From positions 12,338,001 through 12,402,000 of the forward strand of contig CM106585.1 in the NCBI GenBank assembly GCA_048013815.1: a stretch of 64,000 bases of DNA, read 5' to 3'. Below, piece after piece: positions 36,301 to 47,061 of the stretch. This DNA is from Setoptus koraiensis. Its lineage: Eukaryota > Arthropoda. The translations under genes and the position numbers were made by a program. A model generated the notes under the pieces. That model worked only from the letters and a program-made list of their open reading frames with translations. It was not told where the DNA came from and ran no database searches. Each line of letters begins with the position of its first letter. The first letter of the stretch is position 1.

Positions 36301-39138
36301 TGCGCCCGATGCTCGGTTTGAATTTCGAATGCGAATTGCGTTTCGCCAAGGAGAAAAGATAGCTCTCTCAACAAAAAATGAAGCTTCTTTCGGCGAGCTT
36401 TCAATATGCCAATCGGCTCGATAACGCCGACACATGGTAATGAAGCGAGCCATGAATCATTAGATTAAAATATCTTCCTATTTCTATGTATGAAACGCAA
36501 ATGCCATTGTCAGATTCATGCTAGATGATGCAAGAGTCACCTAAATCATGCATTCTCGGATTGCATCAATTCATAATCTAAGCTGGACACAAAAGATTAT
36601 TCACGATTACATACAGGCATCGCATATATATATCTCCTTACATTAAGAAGTAAATCATCCGATGAATACTGATCGATGACCATCGGCCCATCGGAGACGT
36701 TTGCGCGTTGATGGCATGGCCAAACTGACCACCTCTCTAAGTTCTACGGAGAGTTACACAATTTTTGACGAGTGGAAAAGTGATGAATTTGACTTATTGC
36801 TATTATCTCATTGCAATCTAAAATTTGATTTATGTGGCCACCGCTTATTGTTGTTGTTGCTGCTGCCGTTGTTTATCATGTGATATTATTAGAATGGATT
36901 TGAGTTTATTTACGCACTTGCGCGGCGCGAATAAGGCATCGCCCAACCAGCTTCAGTTAGTCACGACGAGATTAGTATCATCGCTTGGATATTAAAAATA
37001 AATGGATGATGTTAGCAAGTAAAGATCAGGTGGCCTTGTTGATCGCTTCTCAGGATCAGATCGGATTCCAAGAAGCGGCTTCCATGAGCTTACAACTGCT
37101 CAACTAATAGACTGACCCTCTAGTTGTGATGTTGTTGCTGCGGATTTGTCTTGGGATAAGTGGAAATTTAAGAGGTGAAGGCTCAATCCTCCAGGTGTTT
37201 TCTCTCTCCTTTCGTCTTGAAACCCACTCGAAGCAGCTCGTGTGGCGACTGCTATCAAAACTAAACGTTGAAACGAACGTACAAAGAATCCAAACTCAAA
37301 AGCTTATTTGGTCTCTCTTGGTGTTTCTAAGGCCATTAATAATAAAAATTGATGGTCAAGTGGTGATCATCATCACACCGACCACTTGTTGGGCTGCAAG
37401 CCTTATGTTCGAACAAGTTGATTTTTGTCTTATCTCAGTTTTGACAAGTGTGAATGACTCTCGAGCGACACGAGATATTCCATTCATCGATAGGCAATAT
37501 ATTGTAGTGGACTTTCGTTCATTTGGCTGACGAACGCGGCCATCAAGATTGATTGGCTTCTCGATCTCACCTTGATTATATTAATATTATAAACAAGAAG
37601 AGCGAGCAACAAAATACTATAGAGTAACAAATGAGAAGTTCAACGTTGCACGATCCAACTGTTATTCAATTATCGCCACTTGGTGCTCATTGATTAATTA
37701 AAAATGCCATAAAGAGCAAGCAACTTTCTATATACTCGCACGATACAATGCATTAGAAAGTCATTGGTCATCTCTTGGTGGAGTCGCTGCAAATTATAAT
37801 AGAAAACGAGTGGATAACTAAATGAGAAACTGGATGTAAAATAGCGAGGGGCAATCAACACCCTCACATAAACTTCATGCGAATGTTACCGTAATGTATT
37901 TGTAATCAACTACCAGCTGGCGAGTCTATTCCTCAGATGAAAGAGAGAAAGGCATGGGATAAAGCGAAAGCAAATAGCGAGAAGGCTCACAATCAATCAC
38001 TCTTTTCTCTTTCTGGCCATTCTACGGTTCCGTTATTTCTAATGCCTATCTATACCACAATAGATAAGCTAAAGGTTCTCTCTTCCAAGGTTTCTCGTAT
38101 TCCAGGTTGTCCTAACTAGCGATAGACTTGTACTAGTGATAGTGATAGTGAAACAATTAAGTTTGACCAAACGTCAAAATAAATTATTACCGACACTACC
38201 AACAAACAAACCCATCCAACAACCGACAAAATAACTGCTTTTGTCATAATACATACCAGCTAGTATCTATTCAGTTGCTTGAAAGTCAAATGAAGTCGAG
38301 CCCAGTCATGTTTGCTTGAATGGCTTGGTCAGTGACTTAATACAGGTAGTTTGGCAAGGCAGCCAGATAGAAACCTATTATACTACTATGATGATGACGA
38401 TGATGATCTCATCTGAGCTAACATAGACATAAACATAAACATAAATATAGATATAAATACAACAACAACAACGACAGCAGGAACAGACGTGCATGACGTG
38501 ACAACTAATTGAGGTGATAATTGAAAGTAAAAATGGTAATCTGAGATTTCAACTCTAGTCATCTTCCTATGTCTGTTTTGACAGCAATTGTTGCGTAGTA
38601 GTGCTGACAACTAGATGACGACACGAAGACAAACAACTGGAGGAAACGAAGTCTGATTTGCATAATCAGCGACACACAAAGTTAATTAAGATATTGCGCT
38701 ACTGCTCATTTGTTTGCTCGCAAACTTGTTGACCGGTCGAGACAGTTATTATTCTCTCTACTCCTCTCTTTAATTTGCTGCAATGCTATATAACAAATAA
38801 AGGAGGCGCAGGAAAACACACATTTTATCTTGGTCATGAGCCATGGAGCTATGAAGCCGTGAAGCCATGAGTCATGAGTAATTGTTCGACCGAGTAAATT
38901 ATTGGATTCTCAATTAAGCAAACAAACAACTTCTCAAGCACACGCGAAATTATTACTTGCACTTATCACTTGTCTTAGATCTGTGAGATAGCATCAGACA
39001 ATACACGACTCTAGTCCCTTACTCTCGTTCTCTAGTTAACTACTGAATTCTCTCAAGTTCGTAAGCGAGCACAATTCTACTCGGAACTAATATCAACAAA
39101 TAACGAGTATTGGTGTTTGATCATCAAATTTGACTTAC

Positions 39139-40160
39139 CCTGGTGTCCATTGATTGATTCATTTCTGTTGCTTCGGATTCGTTGCTTGCGCCACCATCTA
39201 AGCAAGTTGTTGGATCTAATGAATAAAACAATTCTTGTTGTTGCTCACAAGTGACCGCATCATCTTGCCCTATTGACAAAGAGAAGCGCCGCTGTATAAT
39301 AGATGAAGTTGGCCTTGTTTTAATTTGTTGCCTGGTCGATGGTGTTGCACTTGTTGCTAGTGGCTGGTTGTTGTGTCTAGTTTTTTGCGTTGTCTTTGAT
39401 AATAAGGCATTGTTGTTATCACTAGTGTTGTTGCAATGGGCCCTTGCTACCACTTTATCAGCAGTTTGATCTGTAGTTGCTGTTGCTCTTGTTTTTGCTG
39501 CCGCTGCTGTTGCCACTGATGACGGTGCAGCGTTGCGGTCACTCGATTCTTGGCTCTCCAAAGCTTCGAATTGTGATTCGTATTTTTTGAATTCTTCCAA
39601 CAGTTCGACATCGTTGCTACCAATGGACTGGCATTTGACCTCGTGCAGTCTGTTCACAATTGATTCAAACTTCTGAACATACAAAAAAAAACAGACCGCA
39701 AAAATGATCGAGCGGCATGGGGAAAGAAAGCTCGATTAAACAGAGGGCCAAACAAGAGAGTGAAAGATTCAAATCCGATTAGCCAGTTACATAATTGAGA
39801 CAATGATCGCCCACTAGATCGATCTAGATTCCAAAACTCTCGGACAGGCAAAAATCATTAGAGTTTGCTAGTTCAGGTGGGCGATCATTGTTGACCACCC
39901 CTAATTGAATTACCATGTGTGAGTGTTTGTTGTTTGCAATATCCTCTCAAATGTAATTGTGCAACTGTACTCACCTTGAGAGCGCTCTCCTCATCGTGGG
40001 CCACACTCTTGAGCCATTCGCTCAATAAATTTGTAACGATTTTGTCCTCTTTTATGTCTATCGTATCTGCCGTAGCTGGTGTCTTGTTTATAAGTTCACT
40101 GTGTTGCTCTTGTTGTTGTTCATTCTTTTTGGTATTGCTTGATTGGGCGATACTAGCCAT
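39139..40160 (-). CDS. Two 5' coding exons of a minus-strand gene, 3' part uncertain
   Basis: Exon 1 (40160..39975, 62 residues) starts with an ATG in a fair context and contains a helix (IVTNLLSEWLKSVAHDEE). Exon 2 (39672..39139, 178 residues) continues in phase 0 with a predicted coiled coil (KFESIVNRLHEVKCQSIGSN) and then Ala/Thr/Gln-rich low-complexity sequence. The intron (39673..39974) has a GTGAGT donor and a TTCAG acceptor. Exon 2 ends at a strong donor (CCAGG|GTAAGT) in phase 0, so the gene must continue to lower coordinates. No exon is visible for 15 kb until the open frame at 17744-23963, which has the right phase and a similar amino-acid make-up. I do not recognise a family. It is either the 5' end of that large coiled-coil gene or a separate partial gene model. 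Confidence 0.65.
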
Positions 40161-41626
40161 TGCTTCTGCTTGCCAACGTTGCTATAGTCAACCGAAGTGC
40201 CATCTGCTTAGGAGAATTTTCTAGGAATTTGCTCACAATTGTTCACAATTAACCATTATTTAACTATTAATGTATCTTGATAAACGATTGATAGTTTGAC
40301 GCCGCTTCCTTCTGATGGCAACTGAATCAAAAACGCTAATGGTGGCTATTAGCTACTGTCGAGATCCACTTGAGTCTCTTCGGTCATCGTCGATATGATT
40401 GTTATTATTCGAGTTCCTCTACCTATTGTATACCGCTACTGTTTGAACGATTTGTAGGTGATTGACAGCCACTGGTCGTTGCTAGGCGCGTTCCTTTCGA
40501 GTTACGAACCTGCAATGAGACACACTTCTACTACTACCACTACTACTGTTGCAAATTCCGCCAGCATTCACTCAGGTTTCATTCACACTTTCTCGAAGCT
40601 AAACTTAGACCTTTGCTCATTGAGTTTCAGAGTCCGCAACTTGAAGTCAACAGATCGAATGCGCTAAACGCGGGCGGAGTTTCGTCCCTGACTAGAGCTA
40701 TATTCAGATGCAAACTTGACTTGTTATGAGCGACGCATGTGTGTGTGTTGCTATTTAGTTCAATTTTTGAGCAAGACCCCTCCCTTTGTTGCTCCCATCA
40801 GCTTAGTCCACTTGCAAGCTAGACAGCCAGTTAGGTCGATATTACAAGAGTGATTGTTCTGTTTGTTAGACCAACACATACTAGCACATAGTGGTTGAGC
40901 TAGTCATAGGAAGGGGCCGAGGATTGCAGTGAGGGGGACACCGGATTTCTCAATGGCGCCATCTTGTGGCTTGGTGGGGAATTTATTATGGTTTGCATTA
41001 GCACTGACAGGACAATTTTACATTGTTGTGCATATTGTGATTGATTGAAGTATCAGGCTGAACGCCGTTCGTTTAACATGTAACATTTAGCGATTCTCCT
41101 GAACAAAACAATTGCCCATTCGTTGTGACAAGTGATAGAGATTACATATATATCTAAATATATATGTAATATGTTTGTGTGTATAGATATTCATACATAT
41201 GTACATGGTGTTTGTATTAAGCGATATCATTTAAATGATTTGTGCGCTTGTATTATGTTGGTTCTTTTCCTAATCTACAGTGGTGACGTAATGAAGGAAG
41301 GGAATAAGATGATTAGAGGGCGGCGTTTTATCAAATACACACAAACACACACACACTCACATACATAATAATTATATATATTAACTATATATTTGTATAC
41401 CGGCAGTAGTACATAGGGAGATTGCTAGGTCAGGCTGACAGTATCTGCAGCTATGTGTAGACTGATGATGGCCACTACAATGGCTTGCCATGTAGTAAGG
41501 CGGCCACAATTTTTGCACTGCAATCGGGTGCCGTCAACTAGAATCTCAGTCCATATAACATTAGTGGATAATAACAGTTAATGAGTGTGTTGTTGTTTGT
41601 GTGATGACCATAACTAATGTAATGTA
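40161..41626. other. Intergenic region
   Basis: No coding exon seen. It includes the upstream region of the minus-strand gene starting at 40160, an AT-rich hairpin at 41141-41170 and a short CA tract near 41336-41360. Confidence 0.5.
41141..41170. repeat. AT-rich perfect 12-bp inverted repeat
   Basis: The arms ATTACATATATA and TATATATGTAAT are exact reverse complements around a 6-nt spacer. Confidence 0.8.
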
Positions 41627-42379
41627 TCATGATATATTGTATAGATGATTGGCTAGTCTGAGATTGTTCTGTTGGACACGTTTGTTGTGGCGTTTCTCGT
41701 GGCACACTGTCTTGTAAACGACAAACATAATGAATGCCACAAATAATATGGCCAACGAGGTTGCTATTCTAACACCAATGAGAATATCATAATCTGAATA
41801 GTATTCGCGCATTTGTTGCTGCTGCAAGCAATTGTTTGTTATCATGGCCACATTGGATAGCTGTTGTTCCATTTGGCTGTTCAATTGATGTTCGTCGCCA
41901 ATGGTGTCCAATTGTCGCTCCGCTATGCTACGGCCATCGGCATTTGTCACATCAGTGACGTTAGTTATTACAGTTTCGTTTAAATAATTGCCAATCAGGT
42001 CGCTGTTGGCCTCTAATAGATGCGTCAGTTCGCCTAATTGAGCAGATTGAGCGAATCCGGCTTGCACTGTCGCCGGATTGTGTTGGGTCCTTGTGGGGTA
42101 TTCCTGTGTTGGGGCGACTGCATTTAGGGCGGAATCATCACCATCATAGTTGTTGTTGTTGTTGTTATCATTTGGATCACCGTCGTCGTTGTGTTGGAGT
42201 GTCGTCTGATCTGTCCTACTGCTGTTGTTGTCATTGCTATTGTTGGCGAGCGTGCTATTGCAGGGGTCTACGTTGTAACGATTTGGAACTATCAACCTGA
42301 TATCGTGCTCTCGTTGGTTCTGCAGCGCCGTCTGATTGTTCACAATATAACTGAGCAGCAATTGCAGGTAAGAGGCCAT
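41627..42379 (-). CDS. Single-pass membrane protein of unknown family
   Basis: Single-exon gene of 250 residues with an ATG at 42379. The N-terminal two thirds is Asn/Asp/Gln-rich with several N-glycosylation sequons (NQT, NST, NET, NVT) and looks extracellular. One strong transmembrane helix lies near residues 200-225 (IATSLAILFVAFIMFVVYKT), followed by a basic cytoplasmic tail of 25 residues (HEKRHNKRV...). A weakly hydrophobic start (YLQLLLSYIV) could act as a signal peptide. I recognise no domain. Codon use and the continuous frame support a real gene, though the Asn-rich tract lowers certainty. Confidence 0.65.
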   Translation of the reverse strand: MASYLQLLLSYIVNNQTALQNQREHDIRLIVPNRYNVDPCNSTLANNSNDNNSSRTDQTTLQHNDDGDPNDNNNNNNYDGDDSALNAVAPTQEYPTRTQHNPATVQAGFAQSAQLGELTHLLEANSDLIGNYLNETVITNVTDVTNADGRSIAERQLDTIGDEHQLNSQMEQQLSNVAMITNNCLQQQQMREYYSDYDILIGVRIATSLAILFVAFIMFVVYKTVCHEKRHNKRVQQNNLRLANHLYNIS

Positions 42380-43296
42380 GATTTGCGGTAACGCGGTTCG
42401 AGTCGTTTCGGTTGAGCTATCAAAATAGGCGAGTGACTATTGTTTTCTTCTTATATACTCTTCTCATATACTCTTGTTATATACTCTTCTTATATGCTCT
42501 TGTACAGGGATGCTGGCTTGTTAGTCCCGGCCGGCGCGGACGGCCACTCTAGCGACACTGGCGTCAATATGGCGGCTCCAATCAATTCTGTTTGCTGCTG
42601 CTGCTGCTGTGTGGACAATCATGGCTACGATACTGGCTAACCAATTGCAATTAAGACAGCAAGCACTAACTGGCAATAATTAGCGATAACTGGCGATAAT
42701 TAGCAATTATTGCGCCCCGTCCGCCGCTGGCTGGTCTGTACTGTGGAATGCAAGCGTGGATGCCTCTATTCTATTCACTGTTCTATGCTATTTAGTTCTA
42801 TCTTGTTGTTGTTGTTGTTGTTCTATTCTATTTCCTATATTTTGTTCTATCCTCTATTATATTATATTCTATTTTTCCATTCTGTTCTATTCTATTCAAT
42901 TCTATTCTAGAACTACACACAAAACCCCCACTCTACCCCTCGCCAGCTACCACTATACTGTGTGTATACGGTGTGCAATAGCCTGTCCGCCGGATAGTGT
43001 GCGCCCAGTATGTAGCAAGATTCGATTTTGTTTTTGCCAACTTGACCGTTTTTGTGTTATTGTGTAAATATACCCCCCTGTTCCTCTCTCTCCCTCTCAC
43101 CCTCTCTCTGTCGCACACTCACACAGTGTGCAAAAGATTCTATTTGTCCTGTAACTTACAGACTGCCAGCCTTCGCCCCTTTCACTCGCCTGCCCCCCGC
43201 TACTGGGCGCGCGCCCCTCTCGCTGCTTGCCTGCCCCCTGTCACCCCCAACATTCGCCTTTTTTATATACATTCTCTTTCTCCCTTTTTCACTCAC

Positions 43297-43364
43297 TCAC
43301 ACACACACACACACACACACGCACACACACACACACGCACACACACACACACGCACACACACAC
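43297..43364. repeat. (CA)n microsatellite with GC interruptions
   Basis: Nearly 70 bp of CA units in which single GCA units recur, the longest CA tract of the window. Confidence 0.95.
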
Positions 43365-45167
43365 CGTGCTGAACGACTCACTTATGGAATGCAAGTCGCC
43401 TTGTCGGTATACGTGGCGAGAGCGCGTGGTGCGCGCTTGCCGCACTGCTTGTGCGACCCAAGCACGCAGTGTGCACCGTACAAAGTGTGTGTGTGTGTGC
43501 GATCCGCCACCGACCGCGGCCTGCGTGTGTCAGCGTGTGTTTACGTGTGCGCCAAGTCAAGCGCATAACAACTGTGCCGCTAACGAGAGCGAATGTCCGC
43601 CCTCTTTCCTCCCCTCTCACCCAGCACCGAAATGATACTCTAGTTGTGCCAGTCGAACGAACTACGCAAGTTATGAAACTGATGAGCCACAAATGGCACA
43701 ATGGCAAACGGGTGGCACACTGCGCAAACTTAAAACCGCCAAATCATTAGAGCTCTAACACATGCGCTGGCTGGCCATTGTTTGCGGCCCACTAACAAGG
43801 GGCCCCACACACATGTCAAGCTGGCCACAGTAACAGGGCGCGCACTTTCTGGGCTCTTATTTAATTAATCTCAAGTCGGTTACTGCGAACAAACCCCGTC
43901 TGTGAGTTTGTATCAGGCTCAATTTCGGCTAGCTAAAAAGCGGGCCCCAAAGAGCCCAACCGCAAATGCGGCGATCAGGGAGACGCCACATTACAGTGTA
44001 TCGCACGAAAGCTGCTGCGTTGGCCGCAAGTGTTGACTGCTGCCCACTGGAGCATGCACGAGCAACATAGCTTGAAATTACAGCCTGCCCCCACCCCCAT
44101 TCTCTTACAGTTCCGCTTCTTTAAAATCACAGTTGGCACATTCTTGTGTGTGCTTTATGGTGCAACGGAATCGAATCAAGTTGTGGTTTTGCGTCACACA
44201 CACAAATTGTGCCGCCATTGTTACATGTGCAGTGAGCTCGCTCCCAATGCGCCTGTCTATGCCATTCGAGTGAGCCGAACTAAGCCAAAGTTCCTCTGTT
44301 CGGCGATCGGAGCGCGAGTGGTGCACTCTTTGAAAGCGCGCAAAGTATCATGTGCTCGGACCCCTTTCGATCCGAGATGATTCATTGTTCCTCACAGGAA
44401 CATGTATTGATTGTTCGTTTTGCAAATATTGGCGCTATCCGGTGAACCATGGGAAAATTTGTCGCATTTGAGCCGCACCGCACCAAGAGAGCAGTCAATT
44501 TATCATTCGGTCAGTGAGCTAGATACAGCCAGCGGCGACCAGTCCCAATCAAGCAAAACTGACGTTGAGAGTCTCGCCGCAATGAAGAATTATTATCTTG
44601 CCCACTTGATATGCTGGCCTCGAACATTCCGCTCAAAACCACCGGTCGCTCGTACGATATATCATGATGACATAATTTGGCACTAATGTCACCATGGCTC
44701 AGCAGGCCGATTGCCGATACCAACATGTATCTCGATGAGAGCACTTGTCAGTAACTAGCGAGCGGAATCGTCAGATTGCAAAATGTTGACGCGAATTCTC
44801 CGCGGGATGCCATTTACAAAACGGCTCGACCTAACTCAAGCATCTGACTCCGTTGCAATTAGACATTTGGAACGCACGCCCATTTCTATTTAACCGATAA
44901 CTGCGGCTCACAACCTGAACAAAAAAACATCATGAAATGTTTTCTTCCAAGCCATTGACACTTGATTATATTGAGCTGAATCACTTAGATGAAGGTGAAT
45001 AATTTGGGACGATTGGTCAATAACAGACTATTGCATCCAGGCATGTCGAGAGCAAATTCTTCTTTGCCGACATCGTTCGACGATTGCTGTTCACTAATTA
45101 ATGTTCATGGCAGCGGCCATTAACTAAGAATCGTTGGTTTGGTTGATGAAGATTGCTCATTTTTGTA

Positions 45168-45173
45168 TTTATT
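45168..45173 (-). terminator. Candidate poly(A) signal for the DUF2236 gene
   Basis: AATAAA on the minus strand about 65 nt past the stop codon at 45237. Confidence 0.55.
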
Positions 45174-45236
45174 GTGCAATTCATGTGAAGCTACACGATA
45201 TCTTAACTCTGATTATCACTATTCATCATTACATAA

Positions 45237-46346
45237 TTACTGGTATTTTAAATGGCCATAAATTTTTGCTACACGTTCGGCGTTTTTCTTTCTATTGGCA
45301 TCAAACTTTTCGAATCTCTCTTTGTATTTTCTTGAGAAATATGGTAGCATCGGAGAAATAGTTAGTAGATAATTCATGATGAAGCCGAACTTGAATGACT
45401 TGTACCTTTGAGCCAGTGTCAAAGGTTTAGGTTGGTCATCGCCAGAAATCGATAGTTCGGGCCTCCACCAGTGATCAAGAATGTTAAAATCAAAGTCTTG
45501 CACTAATTCTTGCATAGCAAAACAAACACCTTCTGACATAGCAACACCAATCGGGTGTCTCTTGTTTCCAATCAGTGATTTAACTCTATCAAAGATAAGA
45601 ATTAGAAATTCTCGTTGCTTGTTGATGTCATCATATGTACACAAATTGTATGTATCCTCCACGCCCAATAAGTAGGCCAATATACGCCAATAGTAACTCA
45701 TGTCTAGTAAATCTTGATCACTGGCAGTGTGTGCTCCACACTTTTCTGGGTATAATAGGATGGGGCCAATAAACGAAAATTGAGTCATTGCCATATCAAA
45801 CTGATTGACTCTAAGCTGGCCAGACCCAACGTTTGAGTTGACCAATCGATCAGTGCTTGTGTTACTATTGTCACAAGTTACCTGTTCAGCGTTTTTTGCT
45901 TGTGTTTCATTATCGCTGTTCATCAATTTGAATATCCTTTCATGCATTCCTCGCACTAATCTGATATTTTTGGCACCCGCATCAGATGGGTCGAAGATGT
46001 TTTTACTCTCATACCAACTTTTAATGTATTTCGCAGTATCCGCATAACGATATAATAGATCGGGAACAGTCCGAGATTTGCCTGTCCTCAACAGTGCGTC
46101 CAATATTTCAGGTGTTTGCATTGTAATAAGTAATCCTGTGAATGAGGATAGTGACATACTTGGGTAGTAGACGTCACTCACCAGAACTTGAGCCCTCTCG
46201 TAGCGCTCCTGATCAAACCAAGGAGGTTTCACATTGATATCGATATTGGCCGATGTGGCTGGCTCTTTTTTAGATGCATCTAGCAATAACTTGTATTTCT
46301 CCTTTGGTGTTAACGTCTCCCTCCATTTGTCATTTAATTTATCCAT
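45237..46346 (-). CDS. DUF2236 / mpaB-like oxygenase-family protein
   Basis: Single-exon gene of 369 residues with an ATG at 46346. It matches the family of the ER-bound oxygenase MpaB and the rubber oxygenase Lcp (DUF2236), an all-helical fold that in characterised bacterial members binds haem b. Visible hallmarks are PPWFDQERYERAQ (about 41-53), the conserved VRGMHERIF with H135, FSFIGPILLYPEKCG (about 190-204) and YYWRILAYLLGVEDTYNLC (about 218-236). The C-terminal part contains a hydrophobic segment (FGFIMNYLLTISPMLPYF) that may be membrane-associated. There is no obvious N-terminal signal. Substrate and reaction in animals are unknown. A possible small gene is transcribed divergently from about 56 bp away. 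Family call is confident, function open. Confidence 0.8.
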   Translation of the reverse strand: MDKLNDKWRETLTPKEKYKLLLDASKKEPATSANIDINVKPPWFDQERYERAQVLVSDVYYPSMSLSSFTGLLITMQTPEILDALLRTGKSRTVPDLLYRYADTAKYIKSWYESKNIFDPSDAGAKNIRLVRGMHERIFKLMNSDNETQAKNAEQVTCDNSNTSTDRLVNSNVGSGQLRVNQFDMAMTQFSFIGPILLYPEKCGAHTASDQDLLDMSYYWRILAYLLGVEDTYNLCTYDDINKQREFLILIFDRVKSLIGNKRHPIGVAMSEGVCFAMQELVQDFDFNILDHWWRPELSISGDDQPKPLTLAQRYKSFKFGFIMNYLLTISPMLPYFSRKYKERFEKFDANRKKNAERVAKIYGHLKYQ

Positions 46347-46401
46347 CTTGTTGAATTTGAGTTAGATTTACTCAGAACAGAATAGACTGCAGAGTTCCAA
46401 T

Positions 46402-46746
46402 ATGAGCTCCAAATCACGACCCTTTGGGTGGAAATAAATTATTCGAAATACAAGTCAACAAGGGTTGGACTGTGAATCTGACTCGACAGGATGGATCACA
46501 CAACAGAAGCGATCTTGTATTGGAACCACAGGGCAACCTGTACACTCTTGAACACATACTTGTTATATCAGCTGAATGTAGAAAAGCCGATATCTCAGAT
46601 ATCCTCATATCTGTGTAAGTAGCGGTAAACAAGTAAAATTCTGTTGAACTAACTTCTGTTGAGTGCCGGCAATATAAGTTTCTGTTAGGATGAATGGACT
46701 GCGCTTAAGCAACAAGTTTGTCTCTAACAAGATTGCGATAGATTGA
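46402..46746 (+). CDS. Possible small two-exon gene with an apparent frame break, divergent from DUF2236 gene
   Basis: From an ATG at 46402 the first codons read MSSKSRPFGWK and then stop. The +1-shifted frame from about 46424 reads on sensibly (GGNKLFEIQVNKGWTVNLTR, then TLEHILVISAECRKADISD) to a good donor at 46615 (GTAAGT). A 74-bp intron ends in TTTCTGTTAG at 46688, and a second exon (46689..46746) continues in phase as MNGLRLSNKFVSNKIAID before a stop. The intron signals and phase match support a real gene. The break near 46424 may be an assembly indel in CCCTTTGGG, a missed short intron, or a sign of a dying gene. A minus-strand frame (46605-46883) overlaps exon 2 and is a competing explanation. 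No family recognised. Confidence 0.35.
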
Positions 46747-47055
46747 TACTGATTTTCACAGTGTATAATCGTAAGCCGGTCGAGTTGCCAGATGCGTTTC
46801 GCATCAAGTTGCCCAGCTAGAACAGAGAAGCAGATATTGGAACGACGGCCACAAACATTAGTAGACAGATTAAATTTTGACATTTTTACGATATTGTTTA
46901 TAGATTATTGTTAATCTTTTGTTTATGAATCATTGTCGTATAATAATACTAACATTGAAGTGCTTTGGCCGAGCGCTCATCTTGATGGTTTGTGAAGCGT
47001 CGGTTTTTGATTTTCAAGCAGTTTTGAACAATCTAGACAGGCGTTGAATAATGAC

Positions 47056-47061
47056 TTTATT
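47056..47061 (-). terminator. Poly(A) signal overlapping the ASTE1 stop codon
   Basis: On the minus strand the last codons read GAA CAA TAA AG, so the TAA stop is embedded in a canonical AATAAA. Confidence 0.6.

Larger units (their letters stand above)
23964..39138. other. About 15 kb without recognisable genes; possible giant intron
   Basis: No convincing exon on either strand. The open frames are short, overlapping on both strands, and unlike proteins. The sequence is richer in GGCC, TGGC and GCCA words than the flanking gene regions. It holds several long perfect palindromes and the CA/TG, CGT, CGA and GAT microsatellites listed separately. A coding exon with a good donor at 39139 (minus strand) must splice into or across this region. 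The nearest phase-compatible coding sequence downstream is the 6.2-kb exon at 17744-23963. The region is therefore best read as either a very large intron or intergenic DNA rich in regulatory sequence. Confidence 0.5.
42380..45236. other. Gene-free region
   Basis: No credible exon. It contains (TTG)n near 42803-42823, a TTCTATTCTA-type pyrimidine/AT repeat near 42820-42910, a long CA tract with CG interruptions (43297-43364), and otherwise unique sequence. Frames around 43000-43600 are translated CA repeats. Confidence 0.5.

Noticed and set aside
37126-37530. 134-codon open frame on the + strand
   Set aside because: Weak hydrophobic mixture without recognisable domain, and no splice or neighbouring exon support; not convincing as a gene.
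23964-39138. Search for transposon or virus-derived coding remnants in the 15-kb gap
   Set aside because: No frame resembled a reverse transcriptase, integrase, transposase, capsid or envelope protein, and I saw no long terminal repeats. Small non-coding repeats cannot be excluded without a repeat library.
42388-42405. GGTTCGAGTC resembling a tRNA B box
   Set aside because: No matching A box or cloverleaf; the upstream sequence is protein coding. No tRNA gene found anywhere by eye.
43000-43640. Open frames rich in His-Thr and Cys-Val
   Set aside because: Translations of the (CA)n tract at 43297-43364 and similar repeats; open on both strands at once.
43679-43700. CTGATGAG resembling a hammerhead ribozyme core
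   Set aside because: No GAAA core partner and no supporting stems at the required spacing.
46605-46883. 92-codon minus-strand frame with an ATG at 46883
   Set aside because: Overlaps antisense to the possible exon 2 of the + strand small gene; no homology recognised. Kept only as a competing explanation there.
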